Shown here piece after piece: positions 17,033 to 26,730 of a stretch of DNA of 64,000 bases (its first letter is position 1; each line of letters starts with the position of its first letter). Origin of the DNA: Marivirga aurantiaca (GTDB taxonomy: Bacteria; Bacteroidota; Bacteroidia; Cytophagales; Cyclobacteriaceae). Position numbers and translations under genes: made by a program. Where the stretch lies: contig NZ_JAEQBW010000016.1 of NCBI RefSeq assembly GCF_016679925.1, forward strand, positions 1-64,000, written 5' to 3'. The notes under the pieces are model-generated. The model saw nothing but the letters and a program-made list of their open reading frames with translations. It made no database searches and was not told the DNA's origin.

Positions 17033-18409
17033 ATGAATACAACTTTAAAAATAATCGGTTTTCTTTTGCTCCTTCTAGCTTTAACAGCTTGCGGCACAAA
17101 TAAAGAAATAAAAGAACAGCAATCATCTGTTTCTTTTCCAGAGAAAGCAAAAGATATGAATATCTATGAAGTCAACATCAGGCAATATACTCCTGAAGGC
17201 ACTTTACAGGCATTCATACCTCATATCCAACGGCTTAAAAACATGGGAGTTGATATTCTATGGATGATGCCAGTGCAACCCATTGGTGAAAAGAACAGGA
17301 AACCACCTCTTGGCAGCTATTATTCAATTATGGACTATACAGCTGTTAATCCTGATTTCGGGTCATTGGAAGATTTCAAATCCCTAGTGGAAAAAGCCCA
17401 TGAGTTGAATATGGTAGTCATTTTAGATTGGGTAGCCAATCATACAGCCTATGACCATCATTGGGCAACTAAACATCCAGAGTACTATAATCTCGATTCA
17501 TTGGGCAATTTGCAATCCCCGGTTGAAGACTGGACAGATGTAGCAGATTTAAATTATGATAATGCAGACTTACATTTAGAGATGATGCGCGAAATGAAGT
17601 GGTGGCTTACAGAAACCGATATTGACGGTTTCCGCTGCGATGTAGCCGGCATGGTTCCCAATGAGTTCTGGGAAATGGCTATTGATAGTTTAAAAGCCAC
17701 TAAAGATGTTTTTATGCTGGCAGAGTGGGACGAATCAAAAATGCATAAAGCCGGTTTCCATATGACTTATGGGTGGGAGTTTCATCACCTCCTTAATAAT
17801 ATTGCTCAGGGAAAAGCAAATGCAGATTCGCTTCAGGCTTACATTGAAAGAGACAACCAACGCTATAATTCCTCGGATTTCCGTATGTTTTTCACCTCAA
17901 ACCATGATGAAAATTCCTGGAATGGTACTGTATTTGAAAGAATGGGCGAAGCATATGAGGCTTTGGCTGTGCTGGCATCCACTATAAAGGGAATGCCACT
18001 CATTTACAGCGGACAGGAAGCTGGCCTGGATAAACGCCTGCCCTTTTTTGATAAAGACAGTATTGACTGGTCAGATCTGAATTACGAAGAATTTTACAGT
18101 AATTTACTTAAGATTAAAAAACAAAACCCCTCCCTTTGGAATGGAACCTATGGAGGAAAGGCGGAAAGAATAAATACCAAACATAATACAGAAAACATCT
18201 ATGCCTTTAGTCGGAAAAAAGATGATAATGAGGTAATAGTTATTTTAAACTTATCAGATACCACCCAAGCTTTCATCGTAGATGAGCCTTTTCAGGAAAA
18301 AGACTATAAAGATTTAAGCTCAGGTTCAAATTTCACCTTTAATGAAGAGGAATTGATACTTGATAGCTGGTCTTATATGATTCTTACTAAAAACACCCTA
18401 CAAAATTAA
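17033..18409 (+). CDS. GH13 alpha-amylase-family lipoprotein
   Basis: 458 residues with a lipoprotein signal LLLALTAC (Cys 20), so probably periplasmic or membrane-anchored. A compact GH13 enzyme: VDILWMMPVQPIGE, VILDWVANHTAYDH, nucleophile Asp in DGFRCDVAG (about 202), acid Glu in FMLAEWDE (about 231) and Asp in SNHDEN (about 291). The C-terminal beta domain is short. It probably cuts imported malto-oligosaccharides to maltose or glucose. It shares a TAATG stop/start with the MFS gene downstream. Confidence 0.93.
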   Translation: MNTTLKIIGFLLLLLALTACGTNKEIKEQQSSVSFPEKAKDMNIYEVNIRQYTPEGTLQAFIPHIQRLKNMGVDILWMMPVQPIGEKNRKPPLGSYYSIMDYTAVNPDFGSLEDFKSLVEKAHELNMVVILDWVANHTAYDHHWATKHPEYYNLDSLGNLQSPVEDWTDVADLNYDNADLHLEMMREMKWWLTETDIDGFRCDVAGMVPNEFWEMAIDSLKATKDVFMLAEWDESKMHKAGFHMTYGWEFHHLLNNIAQGKANADSLQAYIERDNQRYNSSDFRMFFTSNHDENSWNGTVFERMGEAYEALAVLASTIKGMPLIYSGQEAGLDKRLPFFDKDSIDWSDLNYEEFYSNLLKIKKQNPSLWNGTYGGKAERINTKHNTENIYAFSRKKDDNEVIVILNLSDTTQAFIVDEPFQEKDYKDLSSGSNFTFNEEELILDSWSYMILTKNTLQN

Positions 18410-19746
18410 TGAAAAGTGTATCAATTACCTCCGCAAAGCCAAAGCTTAGCTTCTGGCAAATCTGGAACATGAGTTTTGGGTTTTTAGGAATTCAATTTGG
18501 GTTTGCATTGCAAAATGCCAATGTAAGTCGGATTTTTGAAACTTTAGGGGCAGAAAAAGACAGTTTACCCATTTTGTGGTTGGCAGCACCTGTTACAGGT
18601 TTATTGGTTCAACCGATTATCGGTTATTATTCAGATCGCACCTGGTCGATCAGATGGGGACGAAGAAGACCTTTCTTTGCTATTGGAGCCATTTTAGCCT
18701 CAATTGCATTATTTATCATGCCAAATTCCCCTGAACTATGGATAGCCGCAGGGATGCTATGGATTATGGATGGTTCAATCAATGTAAGCATGGAACCTTT
18801 CAGGGCTTTTGTGGGTGATATGCTTCCCGCAGAACAAAGAACAAGAGGTTATGCCATGCAGTCATTCTTTATAGGGACAGGAGCTGTTATCGCCTCCATA
18901 CTACCCTATGTATTTACCAACTGGGTAGGTATGAGTAATACTGCAGGTCCGGGAGAAATACCGGATTCTGTTAAATGGTCGTTTTACATAGGTGGTGTGG
19001 CATTTTTCTCTGCGGTAATGTGGACAGTATTCAACACAAAAGAGTATCCACCAGAAGATTTAGAATTACTTAGAAAACAAAATAAAGAAAAAGGAGTATT
19101 TGGCGGCTTGGCAGAATCATTTCTGGGTATTTTCAAAATGCCTAAAACCATGGTACAGTTAGCCTTCGTGCAATTTTTCTCCTGGTTTGCTCTATTTTCC
19201 ATGTGGATTTATACCACTCCCGCAGTAACAGAGCATGTTTATGGAACTACAGATACTACCTCACCACTTTATAACGAAGGGGCAGATTGGGTAGGAATCC
19301 TATTCGCTGTGTATAATGGTGTGGCAGCATTAGTAGCATTTATGTTGCCAAAGTTGGCCAAAGTTGTAGGAAGAAGAATGGCTCATTTGATTGCCCTTTT
19401 CTGCGGTGGAGTCGGCTTGATTTCAATCTTCTATATTAATGATCCAGACCTATTGATTTTTTCAATGGTAGGAGTAGGAATTGCATGGGCTAGTATTCTC
19501 TCTATCCCCTATGCCATGCTATCTTCTGCCTTACCAGCAGAAAAAATGGGCTATTATATGGGTGTTTTCAATTTCTTTATTGTTATTCCTCAAATTGTTG
19601 CTGCCGGTTTATTAGGTTTTATATTAAGAACTTTTTTCCAAAACGATTCCATTTATGCCCTCATTGTAGGTGGTGCATCTATGATATTGGCTGGACTTTT
19701 AAGTCTGTGGGTGAATGATAAGGATGAAGTAGCCTTGTTTAAATAA
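18409..19746 (+). CDS. MFS sugar transporter (SLC45/GPH-like, maltose-type)
   Basis: 445 residues with about 12 membrane segments. MSFGFLGIQFGFALQNANVSRIFETLGA at the N terminus and YYSDRTWSIRWGRRRPFF in the first cytoplasmic loop are characteristic of the SLC45-like inner-membrane maltose/sucrose carriers found in Bacteroidota glucan loci. It should take the products of the GH13 lipoprotein into the cytoplasm by proton symport. Its start overlaps the preceding stop by one base, indicating translational coupling. It is the last gene of the plus-strand unit. Confidence 0.92.
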   Translation: MKSVSITSAKPKLSFWQIWNMSFGFLGIQFGFALQNANVSRIFETLGAEKDSLPILWLAAPVTGLLVQPIIGYYSDRTWSIRWGRRRPFFAIGAILASIALFIMPNSPELWIAAGMLWIMDGSINVSMEPFRAFVGDMLPAEQRTRGYAMQSFFIGTGAVIASILPYVFTNWVGMSNTAGPGEIPDSVKWSFYIGGVAFFSAVMWTVFNTKEYPPEDLELLRKQNKEKGVFGGLAESFLGIFKMPKTMVQLAFVQFFSWFALFSMWIYTTPAVTEHVYGTTDTTSPLYNEGADWVGILFAVYNGVAALVAFMLPKLAKVVGRRMAHLIALFCGGVGLISIFYINDPDLLIFSMVGVGIAWASILSIPYAMLSSALPAEKMGYYMGVFNFFIVIPQIVAAGLLGFILRTFFQNDSIYALIVGGASMILAGLLSLWVNDKDEVALFK

Positions 19747-19812
19747 TTAGGTAGGAAATTTTCCTGTGAATTATATTTGATTAATATTGAAGGGTCAAAA
19801 TAAATTAGGCAA

Positions 19813-20442
19813 ATGCTTCAAATCAATAATTTCATTAAGAGGTATTCAACAGGCTTCCGATTAGAGATCAACTCACTTCATTTGAAAGAGGGAATTCATT
19901 TAATCAAAGGAGAAAATGGTGCTGGGAAATCCACTCTTTTCAAGGCAATTGCCGGAATCCATGCTTTTGAGGGTGAAATTGTTCTGGACAATATTTCTAT
20001 CAAACAACACCCTGTAGCCTACAGGAAACACGTCAATTATTCAGAAGCAGAACCTCAATTTCCTGATTTTTTGAGTCTTGATGATCTGATATTGTTTGTA
20101 GCCCGGGCAAAGCAATCACCGGATGATCAGGTGCAAAGCTTAAAAGAAGAATTTGGAGTAAATAATTATTCCAAAAACAGGATTTCGTCTTACTCCTCAG
20201 GAATGTTGAAAAAGGCCTCTTTATTGCTGGCATTCTTAGGGAGTCCCAAATTAATCATTCTTGATGAGCCCTTTACCACCATTGATACTGAAACTCAGGC
20301 TAATTTAATATCTCTTATAAAAAAGGAACTACTAAAAGGAGTCAGTTTTCTTATTTCTTCCCATCATTTACCTGAGATTCCTTTTTTTGACTATGAATCC
20401 ACCTTACAGCTAAAAAACGGAAATATAATACTCTCAAAATAA
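19813..20442 (+). CDS. ABC transporter ATP-binding protein
   Basis: 209 residues, a short ABC ATPase. Walker A is GENGAGKS (about 34-41), the signature region reads SYSSGMLKK (LSGGQ degenerate to YSSGM), and Walker B is LIILDEP followed by FTTID. A switch His is present in SSHHL. It has no membrane segment and pairs with the following membrane protein (TAATG overlap). The substrate is unknown. It begins 66 bp after the MFS gene and need not belong to the glucan operon. Confidence 0.88.
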   Translation: MLQINNFIKRYSTGFRLEINSLHLKEGIHLIKGENGAGKSTLFKAIAGIHAFEGEIVLDNISIKQHPVAYRKHVNYSEAEPQFPDFLSLDDLILFVARAKQSPDDQVQSLKEEFGVNNYSKNRISSYSSGMLKKASLLLAFLGSPKLIILDEPFTTIDTETQANLISLIKKELLKGVSFLISSHHLPEIPFFDYESTLQLKNGNIILSK

Positions 20443-21512
20443 TGAAAAGTATTATTATCAAATCTTTCGTCATTCCCTTTTACAGGGCCCATCTGGGTCT
20501 TTTCATGCTGCTTATCATATTTTTTGGTGTATTTATGAGGCCCAGTGATCATGTACTTCTGGCTCAATTCATCATACAGAGCCCTTATGGATTAACTTTT
20601 GTTATATTTCTTTTTATTCTTTACTCACTCCTTCACATAAGGTTTAATATTCAATTGCTGCATCAAAATAACTATCTGGTATTTCATCAAATGGCTCTTT
20701 TCCCTCCGGTAGTTTTTTATAAAACACAGTTATATAGTTGGTTGGCCAATTATCAGTTAATCCTTATTTACACCGCTTTCTTAAGCATACAAAGTATTCT
20801 GCTAGGCTTGTGGGCTGTAATTATTTTACTCTGGCTGACAATGGTTGCCCTATATATCATTTCAACCGGTTTTATTTTTCATCAACTAAAGAAAACTTAC
20901 CCTGATCCTAAAGCTCGTTTTGCCGGCACATGGGTAAAATCATTCCAACTTCATTATCATTTTTGGTTTCCAGTTCATTTAATACACAAAAGGCCTTTGT
21001 TGTTATTAGGAGCCAAATCCCTAAGTCTCTTAATGTTAAATTTATTCTTTAGCTCTTATTATTCAGGAGGTTATGATTTAAGATGGCTACAGTTTGGGAT
21101 AATCTGTGCTTCATTTATCAATTACTTTCATTGGGAAGAGAAATCTAATTTTGAAAACAAACAATTGAGTTATTTTCGTAATATGCCTATGTCTATTGGT
21201 GAAAAAGCTTTTGGTCATTTCCTGGCTTTCATACAAGTATTAATACCTGAGTTACTATTCCTGCTTTACCAGTTGACGACCGTTTCTAACACCATAGGAG
21301 GTTTTACATTATTGCTTCTATTGGTTGCTTTAAATGCAGGTCTATATGGACTCATTCATTCCACTAAAAACAAGAATAATCTCACACGAAATTCCTTCAT
21401 AGCCTTCTTCTCATTATTCTTTATCGTTCTTTTCGGAATACCTGCTCCTTTAATTATCCTGCTTTGTATGATTACTTTTGTCAAAATATTTTACCTAAAA
21501 CCCAGACGCTAA
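20442..21512 (+). CDS. ABC transporter membrane subunit, uncharacterised
   Basis: 356 residues, strongly hydrophobic with about nine or ten predicted membrane segments, aromatic-rich loops and a basic KPRR end. There is no recognisable motif. Its start codon overlaps the stop of the ATP-binding gene, so the two form a transporter of unknown substrate. It probably belongs to a Bacteroidota-specific ABC-2-like group. Confidence 0.7.
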   Translation: MKSIIIKSFVIPFYRAHLGLFMLLIIFFGVFMRPSDHVLLAQFIIQSPYGLTFVIFLFILYSLLHIRFNIQLLHQNNYLVFHQMALFPPVVFYKTQLYSWLANYQLILIYTAFLSIQSILLGLWAVIILLWLTMVALYIISTGFIFHQLKKTYPDPKARFAGTWVKSFQLHYHFWFPVHLIHKRPLLLLGAKSLSLLMLNLFFSSYYSGGYDLRWLQFGIICASFINYFHWEEKSNFENKQLSYFRNMPMSIGEKAFGHFLAFIQVLIPELLFLLYQLTTVSNTIGGFTLLLLLVALNAGLYGLIHSTKNKNNLTRNSFIAFFSLFFIVLFGIPAPLIILLCMITFVKIFYLKPRR

Positions 21513-21662
21513 GCACTTTCATTCCTTTTTATTGGGTGGAGTTAACCCCAGGTCATTAGGACAAAATCAAGAGTAAGGGTCCCAATTTTAAAAACATTTA
21601 CATATATTTGATAGAATTATAAAAAATGATTCCAATTAACCAAAAGTCTTATAAAAAAACTC

Positions 21663-24600
21663 ATGAATAAACTTGTATTAAAAACACTCCTGTTATTGTC
21701 CTCAATACTTATAAGCTTAAATGCGAACGGACAAACTTCCAATCTATGGATTCAAAACAGTGACCAATCTGTTAACTTACAAAAAAATATCCCCGTACAT
21801 AGTGCAAAATACTATTCTTTAAAAACAGCTGATTTAGTTCAATCATTAAAGCCTGTTTCTAAAACTACAAAAAGAACAATTACAATTCCATATCCGGATG
21901 GCACTACAGGTGATTTCTTATTAGAAGAAATTTCTACCATGTCCGATAAATTAGCTGCTAAATACCCAATGATAAAAACCTATTCAGGTAGAAATATAGC
22001 CAATGGGGATGTAATTCGTATGGATGTAACGCACAAAGGGTTTCATGGAATGGTCTTTACCAAAAATGGCCAGTTTTTCATTGATCCGATAAACAAGAAT
22101 AATATAAATGAGTATCAGGTTTATTATAAGAAAGACCTGGTTCAAACTGAGAAATCACAACATTTTGAAGAAGCAGAGCCTATTATTTACAATAAAACCA
22201 CTTTTGAGGCTGTAAAACGAAAAGTTGAAACTGGCAATTTCAGCAAACCTGCAGGAACAGAATTACGCACCTATAGAATTGCCATTGCAGCAACTGGGGA
22301 ATATACTCAGTTCCATGGTGGCACCGTGGAAGATGGGCTTGCGGCCATTGTTACCACTCTAAATCGTGTAAGTGGCATTTATGAGAAAAATGTTGCTGTT
22401 AAAATGGTTTTAGTTGACAATAATGATCAAATTATTTTTACAGACAGCAATTCTGATCCGTTTTCAAATAGTGATGCAGGTTCAATGATTAATGAACTTC
22501 AGACAGAAATTGATGCTACTATAGGAAGTGATAATTATGATATTGGTCATGGGTTCTCTACAGGTGCCGGTGGCTTAGCAGGTTTAGGTGTAGTTTGTTC
22601 AAGTGACTCAAAAGCAAGAGGTGTAACAGGAACAAACAACCCTACTGGTGACCCTTTCGATGTAGATTATGTTGCGCATGAAATTGGCCATCAATTTGGA
22701 GCCCCACACACATTTAACGGTGTAGTAGGATCCTGCTCAGGAGGAAATAGAAGTGGCAGTTCAGCTTATGAGCCAGGAAGTGGTACCACCATTATGGCTT
22801 ATGCCGGTATATGTGGAAGTGATAATATTCAAAACAACAGTGATGCTTATTTCCATGTAACAAGTCTGGATTATATTAACGCCTATTCACAAGAATCAGG
22901 TGGGAATTCTTGTGCCACAATTACTGATACAGAGAATAATATACCAGTTGTTGATGCCGGAACAGGTGGTTTCACAATACCTGTAAACACACCTTTCCAA
23001 CTAAATGGCTCAGCAACTGACCCTGATGGAGATGCTATTAGCTATTCATGGGAACAATTTGATCTTGGTCCTGCAGGTAGCCCCAACAGCCCGGTAGATA
23101 ATGCACCAATTTTCAGATCTTTTTCACCAACTACTGATACTTTCAGGGTTTTCCCTCAAATTTCAGATATTTTAAGTGGTACCCAAACAATTGGAGAACT
23201 ACTACCTACCTACTCAAGAGATCTTACTTTCCGTTTGATCGCAAGAGACAACCAGGCAGTTTCAGGAGTAGACTATGATGAAATCTCATTTTCAGCAACA
23301 GAAGAAGCCGGTCCATTCCTTGTTGAGGATGTCACAGGAGAATTTGATGGCCTATCTACTTTATCTGTAGTGTGGGATGTAGCAAATACCAATACAGCAC
23401 CCGTTAATTGTCAAAAAGTAAATATCTATTTATCATTGGATGGTGGTCAAACTTTTACTGAAACACTAAAAGAAAACACTCCCAATGATGGAAATGAGAA
23501 TATTACCCTTGCAAATGTAAATACAACAGAAGCCAGAATAAAAGTGGCTGCTGCTGACAATATCTTTTTCAATATTAGCAGCAGTAATTTCAGTATCACA
23601 GAAACAACAGATCCAACGTATGTAGTTACTACCAGCTTTGATAAAGAAAAATACTGTCCTACAGATGATATCATTTTAACCATTCAAACCGAATCAATTC
23701 TAGGTTATAATGAAGAAATTAATTTTAGCAGTTCCAATATACCTACAGGCTTAAGTGGTAGCTTCAGTATTACCAATATCCTGCCAGGGGAAACAACTGT
23801 ATTAACATTGGACAATACTGAGGGCATTAGCGGACAAATATCATTGGATATTAATACAAGTTCCGGAAGTATTACTAAAGATGAAAATATTGCTTTTTCA
23901 ATTTTAAATAACCCTGTACCTCCAACCATTACCTCTCCAGCGGATGGATCTTCAACTGAAGGTATTCTACCGGTTATTAGTTGGGAAGATGATAATTTGG
24001 AGGTCGTTTATGATTTACAAATTGCCACAGACCAAAATTTCTCAAACATTATTGAAAGTGTTTCGGACATCAATGGTAACTCTTACGCGCTAAATGAAAC
24101 TTTAAGTGGAGGTACTAATTATTTCGTAAGGATAATGGCTAAAAATTTCTGTGATGAAAGTGCCTACGCTGAAATTAGTTTCACAACCCAGAATATAGAT
24201 TGTGTTAATACAACAAGTGACAATGTGCCGGTCGAAATCCCTACCAGTGTTGCTACCGTGGAATCTACTTTACTAATAGAAGATAGTGGGGAAATTGAAA
24301 TGCTTAGTGTCAAAAACCTAATAGGTACACATACTTATATTTCTGATTTGGTAATAAGCCTACGAAGTCCAATGGGTACTGAAGTAGTATTGATGGATAA
24401 AGTTTGTGGTAGTGAAGAAAATTTCAATATCTCCTTTAGTGACCAGGCTGATGATTCAAGCATTCCGTGCCCTCCAACAGATGAAGGAACCTACCAACCA
24501 GCAACTCCTCTAAGTGTTTTTAATGGTGAAAACATGCAAGGAGAATGGACTTTGATTGTGGAGGATGTAGCCAACCAGGATGGAGGCCAACTCGAAAACT

Positions 24601-25454
24601 GGGATTTGGAAATATGCGTAACCAATTTGACCCTTGCGGAATTAAGCAGGCCAACTAATCTTACAGGAGTAGAAGATAAGCCCGGAGAAATTATTCTAAC
24701 CTGGACAGATAATTCTGATAATGAAACAGCTTTTGTTATTGAAAGAATGGCCGATGGAGAAGAGAACTTTGGGGTGTTAACTGAAGTTGACCCAAACACC
24801 AGTCAATATATTGACAAATCAATCCTGGAACTAACAAAATATACCTATAGGGTAAAAGCAATTAATGCAAATACTGAGTCTATCTATTCAAATGAAGTCG
24901 AGATTACCACTCAACTAGGATTGCCCTCTGCCCCGACAGATTTTTCCATGGAATATGGTGGAGATGGTTATATCAATTTGCTTTGGGTTGATAATTCTGA
25001 GAATGAGTCTGCTTATGTGATTGAAAGAAGAATTTTAGGAGAAGACGAATTTGAGACAACAAGTTTTTTACCTGAAAATTCAACTACCTATGAAGAAAGA
25101 TTACCTGATTTAAGCAAAACCTATCAGTACAGGGTATTTGCTCAAAACACTACAGGAAACTCAGATTATTCTGAAACTCTTGATGCCTCATTGGTTATTT
25201 TAGGAACAAAGGATGAGTTAAATAATCAAATTGTACTATATCCTAATCCTACAAATAGTGTAATCCATATTCAAAACAACAGCAATAACACTATCCATCA
25301 AATCAGGATCAGGAATACACTGGGTCAGTCAGTGAAGGTGATCAGTGGGAAGTCTGAATCAATTGATATAAGAGAACTTCAGCCGGGGCTGTATTTTGTA
25401 CAAATTGAAATCAATAAAGAACATATTGTTAAGCAAATAGTTATTAAAAATTAG
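21663..25454 (+). CDS. large secreted reprolysin-like metallopeptidase with P domain, FN3 repeats and T9SS sorting domain
   Basis: 1263 residues. Signal peptide about 1-24; propeptide region; metallopeptidase domain (about 200-425) with zinc site HEIGHQFGAPH (about 339-349) and Met-turn IMAYAGIC; a Ca-binding cadherin-like segment (PVVDAGTGGFTIPVNTPFQLNGSATDPDGD); Ig-like domains; a proprotein convertase P domain (about 855-985, ISDLVISLRSPMGTEVVLMD to GGQLENWDLEICV); two fibronectin III domains (about 995-1175); and a T9SS type A tail from IVLYPNPTNSVIHI. An extracellular protease exported by type IX secretion. It is monocistronic, with 150 bp upstream and an AT-rich spacer downstream. Confidence 0.92.
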   Translation: MNKLVLKTLLLLSSILISLNANGQTSNLWIQNSDQSVNLQKNIPVHSAKYYSLKTADLVQSLKPVSKTTKRTITIPYPDGTTGDFLLEEISTMSDKLAAKYPMIKTYSGRNIANGDVIRMDVTHKGFHGMVFTKNGQFFIDPINKNNINEYQVYYKKDLVQTEKSQHFEEAEPIIYNKTTFEAVKRKVETGNFSKPAGTELRTYRIAIAATGEYTQFHGGTVEDGLAAIVTTLNRVSGIYEKNVAVKMVLVDNNDQIIFTDSNSDPFSNSDAGSMINELQTEIDATIGSDNYDIGHGFSTGAGGLAGLGVVCSSDSKARGVTGTNNPTGDPFDVDYVAHEIGHQFGAPHTFNGVVGSCSGGNRSGSSAYEPGSGTTIMAYAGICGSDNIQNNSDAYFHVTSLDYINAYSQESGGNSCATITDTENNIPVVDAGTGGFTIPVNTPFQLNGSATDPDGDAISYSWEQFDLGPAGSPNSPVDNAPIFRSFSPTTDTFRVFPQISDILSGTQTIGELLPTYSRDLTFRLIARDNQAVSGVDYDEISFSATEEAGPFLVEDVTGEFDGLSTLSVVWDVANTNTAPVNCQKVNIYLSLDGGQTFTETLKENTPNDGNENITLANVNTTEARIKVAAADNIFFNISSSNFSITETTDPTYVVTTSFDKEKYCPTDDIILTIQTESILGYNEEINFSSSNIPTGLSGSFSITNILPGETTVLTLDNTEGISGQISLDINTSSGSITKDENIAFSILNNPVPPTITSPADGSSTEGILPVISWEDDNLEVVYDLQIATDQNFSNIIESVSDINGNSYALNETLSGGTNYFVRIMAKNFCDESAYAEISFTTQNIDCVNTTSDNVPVEIPTSVATVESTLLIEDSGEIEMLSVKNLIGTHTYISDLVISLRSPMGTEVVLMDKVCGSEENFNISFSDQADDSSIPCPPTDEGTYQPATPLSVFNGENMQGEWTLIVEDVANQDGGQLENWDLEICVTNLTLAELSRPTNLTGVEDKPGEIILTWTDNSDNETAFVIERMADGEENFGVLTEVDPNTSQYIDKSILELTKYTYRVKAINANTESIYSNEVEITTQLGLPSAPTDFSMEYGGDGYINLLWVDNSENESAYVIERRILGEDEFETTSFLPENSTTYEERLPDLSKTYQYRVFAQNTTGNSDYSETLDASLVILGTKDELNNQIVLYPNPTNSVIHIQNNSNNTIHQIRIRNTLGQSVKVISGKSESIDIRELQPGLYFVQIEINKEHIVKQIVIKN

Positions 25455-25563
25455 GAGTGAATCTGATGGCATTGATACTTATTTAGTAGTAGTAATTTTA
25501 ACTCAAAAATAAGTATTAATGCCTTCATCATTCTTTAAAAAAAACTCTTAAATAGAATGGACT

Positions 25564-26307
25564 ATGAAAATGTTACTGTCTTTACTATTTCTGATTAGCT
25601 TTCTGCAGCTAAATGCTCAGGATTTAATTTCCACCAACAATGGAGAAGTGAGAATAACACCTGTTTTACATGGCAGCCTAATACTTTCCTACAATGACCT
25701 CACCATTTTCGTTGATCCATATGGAGGAGCTGAAAAATTTAAAGATTTCCCACCAGCCGACCTTATTCTTATTACTGATATTCATGGAGATCATTTACAT
25801 AAGGCTACATTAAAGGAACTTGATATTACCCATACAACATTTATAGTGCCTAAAGCAGTAGCTGAACAAATGGATGAATTTCAGCTGGGAAAAATGATTG
25901 TTTTAAACAATGACGAGAGCACGCTCTACCAATCTATTGAAATCAGTGCCCTTCCTATGTACAATCTACCGGAATCAGAAGATTCAAGGCATACCAAAGG
26001 TAGAGGAAATGGATACGTACTGACTATTGGAGGAAAGAAAATTTATATTTCAGGTGATACTGAGGACATTCCTGAAATGAGAAATTTGAAGAATATAGAT
26101 GTAGCATTTATCTGTATGAATTTACCTTACACGATGTCTGTTGAGCAGGCCGCTGATGCTGTTTTAGCATTCAATCCGTCCATTGTTTATCCTTATCACT
26201 TCAGGGGAAAAGACGGCCTGGCTGATGTTGAAGCGTTTAAAAACATTGTCAATAAAAACAACAGCTCCATTGATATTAGGCTCCGAAATTGGTATCCGGA
26301 AAATTAG
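25564..26307 (+). CDS. secreted MBL-fold (UlaG-like) metallo-hydrolase
   Basis: 247 residues with a signal peptide (1-18, ending LNAQ). The fold is that of UlaG-type beta-lactamase-like proteins: HGSLILSYNDLTIFVDPYGG, the metal motif DIHGDH (about 78-83), ISGDTEDIPEM and VYPYHFRG. In the usual HxHxDH the first position is His; here it is Asp, so the site may bind one metal or have altered chemistry. The substrate is unknown. It stands alone between the protease and the acidic protein. Confidence 0.85.
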   Translation: MKMLLSLLFLISFLQLNAQDLISTNNGEVRITPVLHGSLILSYNDLTIFVDPYGGAEKFKDFPPADLILITDIHGDHLHKATLKELDITHTTFIVPKAVAEQMDEFQLGKMIVLNNDESTLYQSIEISALPMYNLPESEDSRHTKGRGNGYVLTIGGKKIYISGDTEDIPEMRNLKNIDVAFICMNLPYTMSVEQAADAVLAFNPSIVYPYHFRGKDGLADVEAFKNIVNKNNSSIDIRLRNWYPEN

Positions 26308-26403
26308 TCGAAAAGATTGAAAAAAATTATTCAAAATATCTTGATATTTCAAAAACCCGATTAATTTTATGTCGTAATTGAACTTGCAAAAAAACAATAG
26401 ATA

Positions 26404-26661
26404 ATGGCTCTTAAAATTGCATCAGATTTCGACAGGTTTGGCGAATACGATGAAGAGGAAAATGATTGGGATGATAATGATTCCTTTGATGGTGACAGTG
26501 ACGATGTTATTGAAGATGATGATGAGATCGATGAATTTGATGATGAAGATGAATTTGATGATGAAGAAGATTCTATAGATAAAATCAAATTCGAAGACAT
26601 TGATGATTATGATGAAGAAGAATACGATGAAGGTGAAGAGCCTGACTTCGATAACTTTTAA
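26404..26661 (+). CDS. small, extremely acidic protein
   Basis: 85 residues, of which more than half are Asp or Glu, with almost no basic residues after position 12. A short N-terminal part, MALKIASDFDRFGEY, precedes runs such as DDEIDEFDDEDEFDDEEDS. No family is recognised. Its own spacing (96 bp after the MBL gene) and a strong terminator right after it support a real monocistronic gene. The composition suggests a disordered polyanion, perhaps a chaperone, metal buffer or nucleic-acid mimic; that is inference. Confidence 0.75.
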   Translation: MALKIASDFDRFGEYDEEENDWDDNDSFDGDSDDVIEDDDEIDEFDDEDEFDDEEDSIDKIKFEDIDDYDEEEYDEGEEPDFDNF

Positions 26662-26670
26662 TCGTAAATG

Positions 26671-26706
26671 AAAAAAGTCCGGACCTGGTGTTCCGGACTT
26701 TTTTTT
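26671..26706. terminator. bidirectional intrinsic terminator
   Basis: AAAAAAGTCCGGA (26671-26683) pairs with TCCGGACTTTTTT (26692-26704) around an 8-nt loop. It serves the acidic-protein gene on the plus strand and the convergent HMG-CoA lyase gene on the minus strand. Confidence 0.88.
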
Positions 26707-26730
26707 AGCCTGTAGTTTGGCTAATAAATT

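Noticed and set aside
26367-26600. Ser-rich 77-codon open frame on the minus strand
   Set aside because: It is the antisense of the Asp/Glu-rich gene: GAT/GAA codons read backward give Ser codons, so it is a composition artefact.
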